Positions 1-7,511 of a stretch of DNA of 64,000 nt are shown here, one piece after another. A program made the translations under genes and the position numbers. The notes beneath the pieces were generated by a model. It saw only the letters and a program-made list of their open reading frames with translations, was not told where the DNA came from and did not search any database. Where the stretch lies: NCBI RefSeq assembly GCF_019038415.1, contig NZ_JAFKRG010000009.1, positions 124,001-188,000 of the forward strand, written 5' to 3'. The DNA is from Synechococcus sp. CCY 9618 (GTDB lineage Bacteria > Cyanobacteriota > Cyanobacteriia > PCC-6307 > Cyanobiaceae). Each line of letters starts with the position of its first letter. Positions within the stretch are counted from its first letter, which is position 1.

Positions 1-598
1 CGTCGAGCTGCTGGCGCTCCGTGCCCTCGATGCGATGTTCCGCCTCGGGGGCCGCGTCCGCATCGGCGGTGTGGATCCAGCGCCCGGCGCCGAAGCGATC
101 GGCCCAGGCGCTGTGGTCAGCCACGTCGTCGCGGTGGCTGAGCAGAATCCGGCTCACCCCGCCCTGGGCCTCGATCCGCCGGGCCAGGGCGGCGCTCCAG
201 CGGGGGGAATCGATCAGCACGTTGTCGGGGCGGCCATCCGCTCGCCGCCGGGTGATCAGCCAGCTGCTCGCCCCGAAGCTCTTGCGCGACGCCCAGCCGC
301 AGTAGTGCACCTCGCCTTGCGGCAGGGCCGTCACCAGGGCCGGGAAGCCATCGGCCGGCGTCTGGGCCAGCAGCTGCTTCGGGGCGCCGATCGCCGCCAC
401 CGGGCAGGCCTGCAGGGCCAGCAGCGCCTGGCGGGTGGCCGCGTCGTCCTCCGGCTGGGCCCACACATGTGACGTGCTGCCGGTGGGGGCGAAGTGGGCC
501 GGATCGAACTGCCAGCAGGTGCCGCAGTCGATGCAGCTGCCATCCACGTAGAACGCCCCTGGCACGTTGGCGGCCAGGCGCTGGTCGGGACGGGCCAT
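1..598 (-). CDS. Ferredoxin-like / metallo-beta-lactamase-fold protein (C-terminus beyond window)
   Basis: Read on the minus strand from ATG at 598; the frame is open to base 1, so about 199 residues are visible and the C-terminus is missing. Residues 22-28 carry C-x2-C-x2-C and C65 is followed by Pro, the pattern of one 4Fe-4S ferredoxin-type cluster. From about residue 80 the protein looks like the start of a metallo-beta-lactamase fold, with a His/Asp-rich stretch (SHRDDVADH) where such enzymes bind metal. This suggests a redox-linked hydrolase, but the substrate is unknown. The metal motif is not the canonical HxHxDH, so activity is uncertain. It is divergent from the next gene, with 87 bases between the starts. 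Confidence 0.7.
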   Translation of the reverse strand, partial: MARPDQRLAANVPGAFYVDGSCIDCGTCWQFDPAHFAPTGSTSHVWAQPEDDAATRQALLALQACPVAAIGAPKQLLAQTPADGFPALVTALPQGEVHYCGWASRKSFGASSWLITRRRADGRPDNVLIDSPRWSAALARRIEAQGGVSRILLSHRDDVADHSAWADRFGAGRWIHTADADAAPEAEHRIEGTERQQLD

Positions 599-685
599 GG
601 AAGGGCGGCGGCGACACCCCCCAGCCTGGGCGAACATTCGCCCTGTCGTTCAGATCCTCCCTGCACAGTCCTAGCCTCAGCAGTG

Positions 686-1990
686 ATGGCCCATGCCCTG
701 GTGCTGCTGGCGAGCGCATCGCGCGTCGAGGCGCTGCTCGACTGGCTCGATCGGCAGGCCCTGGCTGTGGCCGGCCTGCCCCTGCTCGTCACCGCCGACC
801 TGGCCCGCCGGCTGCAGGAAAATGCGCGCACGGCGGCCCTGCCGGTCACGGCCGTGGCGGCCCTCGCCGAGGGCGGCGACATCCAGATCGCCGCCCGCGT
901 GCTCGACGGCCAGGCGGCCCTGGTGGTGGCCTTTCTCGATCCGCAGGCTCTCCCCGGGCCGCCACCCGACCTGCGGCTGCTGCTGCGCGCCTGTGAGCAG
1001 GCCGCAGTGCCCCTGGCTCTCACTGCCGCCAGCGCCGACCTGGCCCTGCGCGGCCTGGCCCACGGCCGTTCCGCCTACCTGCTGTTCAATCCCGTGGCCG
1101 GCCAGGGGGATGCCAACAGCGACCTGGCCCTGATCCGCTCGATCCTCGAGCCCCAGCTGCAGCTCACCGTGCTGGTGACCCGGCCCGAGGGCGATCCGGC
1201 CCAGCAGACCCGGGAGCTGGTCGCCCTGCTGCAGGCGCGCGCCCTCGGCGAAGCGGGCACGGTGATGATCATCGCCTGTGGTGGCGACGGCACCGTGTCG
1301 GCCGTGGCGGGGGCAGTGGCCGGCACCGGCATTCCCTTCGGGGTGATTCCCCGCGGCACCGCCAACGCCTTCGCCGCGGCGCTTGCCATCCCCTCCGACC
1401 TGGTCGGCGCCTGCGAAACCATCCTCGCCGGCCACACCGTGGTGGTGGATGCGGCCCGCTGCAACGACGTGCCCATGACCCTGCTGGCCGGCCTCGGCTT
1501 CGAGGCGGGCATGGTGGATCGGGCCACGCGGGAGCTCAAGTCCATGCTCGGCCTGCTGGCCTACATGCTCGCCGGCGCCCAGCAGCTCGTGGCCCAGCAG
1601 CCGTTCCAGGCCCGCATCGAGATCGATGGGGCCGTCACCGAGCTGCAGGCCGCCGCCATCACCGTGGCCAACGTGGCCCCCGCCTCCTCCGTGCTGGCCC
1701 AGGGATTCGGGCGGGTGATCCCCGACGACGGCCTGCTCGAGGTCACCATCGCCTCCCCTGCCTCCCGGCTGGCGGGGCTCAACGCCCTCGCCTCCCTGCT
1801 GGCCTCCGCCGTGGTTCAGTCCCCCACCAACCGTCCCGACCTGCTCTGCCTGCGGGCCAGGCACCTCACGATCAGCACCGACCCGCCCCAGGAGCTGGTG
1901 ATCGACGGCGAGATGGTGGCAGCCAACCCCGTGACCTTCACCTGCCTGCCCGGCGCCCTGACGGTGTTCGCACCGCTGCCGCCGCTGTGA
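686..1990 (+). CDS. Methylglyoxal synthase-like domain fused to a diacylglycerol/lipid kinase
   Basis: 434 aa. Residues about 1-125 resemble methylglyoxal synthase (MgsA fold): the GGD motif (D65) and the F-L-D-P aspartate (D85) match catalytic Asp71 and Asp101 of E. coli MgsA, but the active-site His near the N-terminus is not evident. Residues about 130-434 are a YegS/BmrU-type lipid kinase with the nucleotide-binding GGDGT at 199-203 and the PRGTANAFA motif downstream. The frame is open further upstream, but ATG at 686 was chosen because the MGS-like fold begins there. The next gene starts inside its stop codon, so the two are probably co-transcribed. The kinase half is the firmer call; whether the MGS half is active or regulatory is not known. 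Confidence 0.82.
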   Translation: MAHALVLLASASRVEALLDWLDRQALAVAGLPLLVTADLARRLQENARTAALPVTAVAALAEGGDIQIAARVLDGQAALVVAFLDPQALPGPPPDLRLLLRACEQAAVPLALTAASADLALRGLAHGRSAYLLFNPVAGQGDANSDLALIRSILEPQLQLTVLVTRPEGDPAQQTRELVALLQARALGEAGTVMIIACGGDGTVSAVAGAVAGTGIPFGVIPRGTANAFAAALAIPSDLVGACETILAGHTVVVDAARCNDVPMTLLAGLGFEAGMVDRATRELKSMLGLLAYMLAGAQQLVAQQPFQARIEIDGAVTELQAAAITVANVAPASSVLAQGFGRVIPDDGLLEVTIASPASRLAGLNALASLLASAVVQSPTNRPDLLCLRARHLTISTDPPQELVIDGEMVAANPVTFTCLPGALTVFAPLPPL

Positions 1991-3516
1991 ACCTCGCCTC
2001 CGAGGCGGGTGTCGCCACCAAGATCCGCCGCATGGAGGAGCGGGTGCGCTGGGGCCACCCCGCCCTGGCCCGCCGCGGTATCGACCCCTGCCGCCTGGCG
2101 ATCGAGGGGGATCCGGGAGAGCCGGAGGCCTTCGCGTTCCTCGTGCTCGGCGACAGCGGCACCGGTCGCCATCGCCGCGATCGCCCCCAGCGGCGGGTGG
2201 CCGAGCAGCTGCTCGCCCATGGCGGCGATGCCCGTTTCCTGCTCCACACCGGCGACGTCGTCTACCAGGTGGGCTCCAGCGAGCAGTACAGCAACAACTT
2301 CATCCGTCCCTACCGGGAGTGGATCGTCGGCGGTGAGGACTGGCGCCGGCTCCGCTACGACCAGCTGGTGTTCCGGGTGCCGTTCCTGCCGGTGCCCGGC
2401 AACCACGACTACTACGACCTGCCTTTGCCGCTGGGCCTGCTCTCCGGCCTCACGGCGCCGCTGCGCCGGTTGATGCGCTCCTGGATCGACCTCGACGTGG
2501 GCTGGCACGGGTCCTACGTGGGCGAGGCCTGGGCCCGTGCCTTCCTCGACATGCTCGCCGACGTGCCCGAGGACCGCCTCGGCGACCATCTGGATGCCAC
2601 CCGCACCGCCACGGCCGACGGGACCCGCTGCCTCGGCTACCGGCCCGGGCGCTTCACCCGGCTGCCCCACCGCCACTACAGCTTCCGCTGGGCTGGGGTC
2701 GACGTGTTCGCCCTCGACTCCAACACCATCAACCAGCCCCTGCCGGCGGGGCCCCGGGAGGACGACGGGCTGCGCCACCGCCGCCGCGTCCTCGACGCCG
2801 AGCGGGCGGCCCTGCTGCGCTCCCTCGACGAGTGGGGGGCCGACGAGGACACCCTCGACGATCGGGCCGCCAAGGCCGAGCAGCTGGATGAGCAGATCCG
2901 CGACATCGACAAGCAGCTCGCCGGCGGTCCCGTGGTGGTCGACCAGGCCCAGCTCGACTGGTTCGCCGACGCCCTGATCGCCTCCTGGCGCAACCCGGCC
3001 GTGCGGGGCCGGCTGCTGGTGCTGCACCACCCCCCCTACGTCACCGAGGCGAGCAAGTGGGACCAGGGCCAGACCCTCGCCGTGCGAGCCCGGCTGCGCC
3101 AGGCGCTGGATCGGGTGGCCGCGGCCCTCGGCGACCTCCCGGCCGGCCGCCCTCTGATCGATCTGGCCTTCAGCGGCCATGCCCACTGCCTGGAGGTGCT
3201 GCGCACCGCCGACACCGGCCACGGCGATGCTGGCATCCCCTGGGTGATCTGCGGCGGCAGCGGCTACAGCCTGCGCCGCCAGCGGCCGGAGGGCCCCGAA
3301 CTGCGCGAGGGGCCGCCCGGCGACCAGCGCGTCGTGGCCCGCTCCCGTCTGTTTCTTGGCCGCAGCGGCCGGGGCTCCTCCCTGCGCCGTGCCTACTCCG
3401 CCCTGCGGGTCGAGGTGGCCGCCGGCACGCCGCTGCGGATCACGCTCACCCCCCTGGTGGCAGAGAAGGCGGGCGGCCGCTGGCAGGCCCACCAGCTGCC
3501 GGGGATCCCGCCCTGA
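1987..3516 (+). CDS. Calcineurin-like metallophosphoesterase
   Basis: 509 aa, starting with GTG at 1987 overlapping the stop of the upstream lipid kinase. Metallophosphoesterase signatures are in order: GDSGTG near residue 53, HTGDVVY near residue 88, GNHDYY near residue 138, a LHHPPY block about two-thirds along and SGHAH near residue 397. These provide the usual Asp/His/Asn ligands for a two-metal centre. A charged, probably helical insertion lies around residues 260-310. No signal peptide is seen, so it is probably cytoplasmic. Substrate unknown; the tight coupling to a lipid kinase suggests, as inference only, a phospho-lipid or phospho-metabolite substrate. Confidence 0.85.
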   Translation: MNLASEAGVATKIRRMEERVRWGHPALARRGIDPCRLAIEGDPGEPEAFAFLVLGDSGTGRHRRDRPQRRVAEQLLAHGGDARFLLHTGDVVYQVGSSEQYSNNFIRPYREWIVGGEDWRRLRYDQLVFRVPFLPVPGNHDYYDLPLPLGLLSGLTAPLRRLMRSWIDLDVGWHGSYVGEAWARAFLDMLADVPEDRLGDHLDATRTATADGTRCLGYRPGRFTRLPHRHYSFRWAGVDVFALDSNTINQPLPAGPREDDGLRHRRRVLDAERAALLRSLDEWGADEDTLDDRAAKAEQLDEQIRDIDKQLAGGPVVVDQAQLDWFADALIASWRNPAVRGRLLVLHHPPYVTEASKWDQGQTLAVRARLRQALDRVAAALGDLPAGRPLIDLAFSGHAHCLEVLRTADTGHGDAGIPWVICGGSGYSLRRQRPEGPELREGPPGDQRVVARSRLFLGRSGRGSSLRRAYSALRVEVAAGTPLRITLTPLVAEKAGGRWQAHQLPGIPP

Positions 3517-3560
3517 TCCGGCGGGCCCTTCACAATGGCGAGGCCGCCGTTGCCCCGGTC

Positions 3561-4061
3561 TTGAGCCTCGCCATCGCCCTGCTCACGGTGTCCGACACCC
3601 GCACCCTCGCCGAGGATCCCTCCGGTGATGCCCTGCAGCAGCGGCTGGACGTCGCCGGCCACCGGCTGCTGGAGCGCACCCTGGTGCCCGACGACCGCTA
3701 CCGCATCCGGGCCGAGATCAGCCGCTGGATCGCCGATCCGGCCGTGCAGGTGGTGATCAGCTCCGGCGGCACCGGCCTCACCGGCCGGGACGGCACCCCC
3801 GAGGCGGTGGCGCCCCTGCTCGACAAGACGATCGAGGGCTTCGGCGAGCTGTTCCGGGTGCTCTCCTTCGAGACCATCGGCACCAGCACCCTGCAGAGCC
3901 GAGCCCTGGCCGGGGTGGCCAACGGCACGGTGGTGTTCGTGCTGCCCGGCTCCCTCGATGCGGTGACCACCGCCTGGGACCGGCTGATCCGCGCCCAGCT
4001 CGATACCAGCACCCGCCCCTGCAACCTGGTGCAGCTGCTGCCAAGGCTGATGGAGCACTGA
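3561..4061 (+). CDS. moaB: Molybdenum cofactor biosynthesis protein B (MoaB/MogA family)
   Basis: 166 aa. Conserved MoaB/MogA features are the N-terminal TVSDTRT strand, the molybdopterin-binding SSGGTGLTGRD motif near residue 65, and the downstream S-R-A-L-A-G and LPGSLDAV segments. In the pathway these proteins adenylylate or bind molybdopterin before molybdenum insertion. The likely start is TTG at 3561, which places the first strand at the N-terminus as in homologues; there is no in-frame ATG nearby. The stop overlaps the ATG of the MscS gene by one base. Other cofactor genes (moaA, mobA) are at 40.7-42.4 kb. Confidence 0.88.
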   Translation: MSLAIALLTVSDTRTLAEDPSGDALQQRLDVAGHRLLERTLVPDDRYRIRAEISRWIADPAVQVVISSGGTGLTGRDGTPEAVAPLLDKTIEGFGELFRVLSFETIGTSTLQSRALAGVANGTVVFVLPGSLDAVTTAWDRLIRAQLDTSTRPCNLVQLLPRLMEH

Positions 4062-5764
4062 TGGCGGCCTCCCTCCTGCGGCGGCTGCGGTCCTTGCTGC
4101 TGGGGGTGGGTGCCCTGTTGCTGGCGGCCCTGCTGGCCCTGCCCGCCCGGCCGGCGGTGAGCCCCGCTGCATTGGAGGGATCCACGCCGGCAGGGGCCGA
4201 CCGGGACGCCCCCGGGCAGCGCTTCTCCGCGGGCAGCTACGAGCAGGCCAAGGTGCGGATCCTCGGGATCCCCGCCCTCACGGTGGCGGCCCCGGTGGTG
4301 GGCGATCAGGGCGATGCCCCCGATGCCAGCCGTCGCGCTCAGGTGATCGAGGGCAATCTCGACCTCCTCTACGACCCCACCGCCCTGTGCAGCGACGGCG
4401 AGTGGATCGCGGAGGGGATTCTGCTGCGGGTGCTGGGGGATCGGCAGGACCGGGCCTGCGTGAATTCCCCCCTTCAGGAACGCCGCGGCAGCCATCCCGA
4501 GGTGACGGTGAACCGGCGCCGCCTGCCCGGTGGCGAGGTGGTGCTGGAGGCGGTGGTGCCGGAGCGCAGCGAGCCCCTGTCCCTGCTCACGGTCACCTAT
4601 GCCGATGCGGCCCTCAACGGAACCAACGCCTGGGATCTGGCCGAACGCTGGCGCCGCCGTCTCGAGAGCCGTCTGCTCTATGCCCGCAAGGCGACGGGGC
4701 CTGAGGCCCTCGTCCGGCGCTGGCGCACCCTGCTGCTGCTCGAGCTGCTGCTGCTCGCGCTCACGGCGGTCAGCTTCTGCCTCTGGCGCCGCAACCGGCT
4801 GCGGGTGTCCGCCGACCCCTCGCGGCAACGCTGGCGCCTGCTCGGGCAGCTGCTGCTGCTGCTGGTGCTGGTCGAACTCACGGCCGTCGTCGCCCTGGCG
4901 GTGATGGCCGTTCCCGGGGAGGTGCCCCTGGGCCTGGAGCTCCTCTTCCAGCCGCTGCTGGGGGGGCTCAAGCTCCTCGTATTCGCCGCGGTGGCCCTGA
5001 TCGGCCGCTCCCTGGCCAATTTCCTGCTCAACCAGTGGGCCGACGGCGCCCGGGCGGCGGTGGAGGAGCAGGCGCGGCGGGAGCAGCGGCATCGCAACCT
5101 GGTGCGGGTGATCCATCGCCTGATCGACCTCACCAGCCTGAACCTGGCGGTGCTCTGGATCCTGGTCGACATCCCCGGGGTGCGGGAGGCCTCCGCCTCC
5201 CTGCTGCTGGCCGGCGGTGCCCTGCTGGGTGGCCTGGCCCTGGTGTTCCAGGGGCTGCTGCGCGACTTCGCCGCCGGCCTCGCCGTGCTGATCGAAGACC
5301 GCTACGCCATCGGCGACTGGGTGGAGATCGGCGGCCTCGAGGGCGACGTGGTGGACGTGGGGGTGCTCAGCACCCAGCTGCGCTGCCTCGACCAGCGGGT
5401 GGCGGTGATCCAGAACAGTGCCTTCGACCGGGTGGTGAACCACACCAAGCTGCGCTCCGGCAAGGAGGTGACGCTGCTGCTCTCCCACCGCGGCCCCGGC
5501 ATCGACCGGGCGCTGGCGGTGGTGGCCGAGGTGCTCGAGGCCTTCCGTTGTGACGCCACCTGGGCTCCCCGCCTGCTGGCGCCGCCCCTGCTGCGGGGCG
5601 TGAGCGCCACCGGCCCCCTCGGCATCACCGTCAGCGTGCTGCTCACCACCGTGGCGGGTGAGCAGTGGGCCGCCTCCCGGGAGCTGCGCCGGCGGCTGGT
5701 GGCCCGCCTCCAGCAGGAAGGGATCCCCCTGGCCGACGGACTGGAGCTGGCGGCCCTGCGTTGA
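4061..5764 (+). CDS. MscS-family mechanosensitive channel
   Basis: 567 aa. A signal-peptide-like N-terminus (about residues 1-33) is followed by a soluble periplasmic region of about 190 residues, then hydrophobic helices near residues 225-245, 262-290 and 300-325, and the MscS pore helix at about 370-410 (rich in Gly/Ala/Leu). The beta domain follows, with the typical Y-A-I-G-D-W-V-E-I segment at about 415-423. MscS channels open under membrane tension to release solutes on hypo-osmotic shock. The gene starts inside the stop of moaB and ends one base before the convergent gene's stop. Confidence 0.85.
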   Translation: MAASLLRRLRSLLLGVGALLLAALLALPARPAVSPAALEGSTPAGADRDAPGQRFSAGSYEQAKVRILGIPALTVAAPVVGDQGDAPDASRRAQVIEGNLDLLYDPTALCSDGEWIAEGILLRVLGDRQDRACVNSPLQERRGSHPEVTVNRRRLPGGEVVLEAVVPERSEPLSLLTVTYADAALNGTNAWDLAERWRRRLESRLLYARKATGPEALVRRWRTLLLLELLLLALTAVSFCLWRRNRLRVSADPSRQRWRLLGQLLLLLVLVELTAVVALAVMAVPGEVPLGLELLFQPLLGGLKLLVFAAVALIGRSLANFLLNQWADGARAAVEEQARREQRHRNLVRVIHRLIDLTSLNLAVLWILVDIPGVREASASLLLAGGALLGGLALVFQGLLRDFAAGLAVLIEDRYAIGDWVEIGGLEGDVVDVGVLSTQLRCLDQRVAVIQNSAFDRVVNHTKLRSGKEVTLLLSHRGPGIDRALAVVAEVLEAFRCDATWAPRLLAPPLLRGVSATGPLGITVSVLLTTVAGEQWAASRELRRRLVARLQQEGIPLADGLELAALR

Positions 5765-6211
5765 TCAGCGCGGCGCCTGCGGGCCCTGGCCCCGCGGGTC
5801 GCGCCACAGCAGCAGGCCCTGGGAGCGCACGGCATGGAAGTCGGCTGCCCGGCCATCCCCTCGCCCGGTCAGGCCCCCGTCCGGGGCGCCGATCACCGTG
5901 CCCTGGTCATCGAGCAGCACGCTGTACTGGTCGCAGCACTGGGGCGGCAGGTAATACACCACCCGACCCCGGTACACGTAGCGCCACACCGACTGGGGTG
6001 GGTTGCCCAGTGGCTGGGCCGCCAGCTGAGCGATCCGCCGCTCCAGCCAGGCCGGCAGGGGTGCTGCCACCGGCGCCATCGTCGCCGCTGCCGCCCCAGG
6101 GGAACCGGCAGTGGCGGGGGCTGCCGCGAAGGCGCTGGGTCCGATCAGGAGGGCTGCGGCGAGGGCCATCCCCACCGCTTCGGTGCTGGGCTGGAGTGGG
6201 CTTGGCATCAC
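5765..6211 (-). CDS. Secreted DUF6970-like protein
   Basis: 148 aa. A hydrophobic stretch at about residues 13-31 ending in Ala-rich sequence looks like a signal peptide. The C-terminal half has a compact domain with VWRYVYRGRVVYY, a Cys pair (PPQCCDQY) and a Gly/Asp-rich APDGGLTGRGDG stretch, which resembles the small DUF6970 family of exported bacterial proteins. No function is established. A second Met is at residue 15. It is convergent with the MscS gene with no bases between the stops. Confidence 0.65.
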   Translation of the reverse strand: MMPSPLQPSTEAVGMALAAALLIGPSAFAAAPATAGSPGAAAATMAPVAAPLPAWLERRIAQLAAQPLGNPPQSVWRYVYRGRVVYYLPPQCCDQYSVLLDDQGTVIGAPDGGLTGRGDGRAADFHAVRSQGLLLWRDPRGQGPQAPR

Positions 6212-6274
6212 CAGCGACGGTACGGTGAAACGGCGCGAGCCATGGCTTCCGCACCATCAAAGGAGAGAGAAGGC

Positions 6275-6766
6275 ATGGCTGCATCAACGGCGAATCACGA
6301 AACGTTCATCCGCCAGGCCATCGAACTCTCCCGCAAAGCGGCCCTGGAGTACGGCACCGGTGGGGCGTTCGGTGCGGTGATCGTCAGGGATGGCCAGGTG
6401 ATCGCCACCGGCATGAACCGGGTGGTGGCCAGCCACGATCCCACCTGGCACGGGGAGATGGAGGCGATCCGGCTGGCCTGCATCACCCTGCAGAGCTTCA
6501 AGCTGCCCGGCTGCATTCTCTACACCTCCGCCGAGCCCTGCCCGATGTGCATGGCCACCTGCTACTGGGCCGGCATCGATGAGGTGTATTACGCCGCCAG
6601 CGTGGAGGATGCCTTCGAATACGGCGACTTCGACGATCGCCCCATCTACGAGCAGCTGGCCCTGCCCAAGGAACAGCGCTCCATCAAGCTGACCCAGGTG
6701 CTGCGCGAGGAGGCGGTGGACGTTTGGAAGGCCTACCAGGCCAAGCCCGACCGGGTCCGCTACTGA
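6275..6766 (+). CDS. Nucleoside/guanine deaminase (CDA superfamily)
   Basis: 163 aa. The zinc-binding signature is present: WHGEMEAI near residue 55 and EPCPMC near residue 89 followed by YWAGI, which together with the C-terminal helices is most like bacterial guanine deaminases (GuaD) and related tRNA or cytosine deaminases. ATG 6275 was chosen over an in-frame ATG at 6242 because AAAGGAGAGA sits at ribosome-binding distance before it. The usual HAE triplet reads HGE; the His ligand and catalytic Glu are kept. Likely role: purine-base salvage by hydrolytic deamination in the cytoplasm, perhaps linked to nitrogen recycling. The exact base deaminated cannot be read from the sequence. Confidence 0.82.
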   Translation: MAASTANHETFIRQAIELSRKAALEYGTGGAFGAVIVRDGQVIATGMNRVVASHDPTWHGEMEAIRLACITLQSFKLPGCILYTSAEPCPMCMATCYWAGIDEVYYAASVEDAFEYGDFDDRPIYEQLALPKEQRSIKLTQVLREEAVDVWKAYQAKPDRVRY

Positions 6767-6808
6767 TCCCGGGCGTCCGGCTCCCCACTGCCGCTGTCGC
6801 CCAGGCTC

Positions 6809-7477
6809 TCAGGCGACGCGGGTGGCCGGCAGGGTCCGGAACAGCTGCAGCATCAGGACCAGCGCCAGCAGGATCCCGGCCAGGGTGAGGGAGCGGCCGC
6901 GCCGGCCGAGGCTTCCCTCCAGCCAGGGCTGCAGCAGCCGGCTGGCCCAGGGCACCAGCAGCCAGCCCGTGAGGGCCACGCTGCAGACGTTGCCCAGCAG
7001 CAGAGCGGTGGGGAAATCGAGGGGCAGGGGTTTCAGCAGCACCCCCAGCACCATCACGCTGGGATAAAGCACCAGCAGCACGATCAGGTTCACCTTCCAG
7101 GCCGGCAGCTCCCCGTCCACGCTGCCCTGGAGCCACTGGGCATAGCCGTCCCAGTCGCTGCTGCCCTCATAGCGGTAGCCGCCTTGCTCGGCCGGACTGA
7201 GCAGGGCCCGCCGCTCCCGGGAATCCATCCAGCCCATGAAAGCGTCCGGGGAGGCGAAGCTCAGCTCCGACTGGTAGAGCAGCCGTTGCCCGTGCGACTC
7301 CCGTCCCAGGGGGGTGGGAACGGTTTCCGCCACGAAGCCGGGGTAGCGGTGAGCGGCACTCATCAGCCTCTCCTGCACCGCCAGGAACCGCTCCACCCCC
7401 GCCGGCTCGATGCGATGCAGGAAGCGATAGGTGAAGGCGGGTGCGCCCTCACCGGGGTTGGAGGGGGCTGGAGGCAT
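6809..7477 (-). CDS. Antibiotic-biosynthesis-monooxygenase domain protein with membrane tail
   Basis: 222 aa. Residues about 14-110 resemble the ABM ferredoxin-like fold (YRFLHRIEPAGVERFLAVQ, then a W-shaped segment ending in the second half of the fold). Residues about 127-215 contain three hydrophobic helices (VNLIVLLVLYPSVMVLGVL, ALLLGNVCSVALTGWLLVPW and LTLAGILLALVLMLQLF). This ABM plus membrane-tail architecture occurs widely in bacteria; the function is not established and no substrate can be assigned. It is followed on the same strand, but in the opposite order of transcription, by the ABC permease whose stop lies upstream at 7512. Confidence 0.75.
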   Translation of the reverse strand: MPPAPSNPGEGAPAFTYRFLHRIEPAGVERFLAVQERLMSAAHRYPGFVAETVPTPLGRESHGQRLLYQSELSFASPDAFMGWMDSRERRALLSPAEQGGYRYEGSSDWDGYAQWLQGSVDGELPAWKVNLIVLLVLYPSVMVLGVLLKPLPLDFPTALLLGNVCSVALTGWLLVPWASRLLQPWLEGSLGRRGRSLTLAGILLALVLMLQLFRTLPATRVA

Positions 7478-7511
7478 CCGGGCGTCGCGGCGGCGGTCTC
7501 ACCATGGGCCA

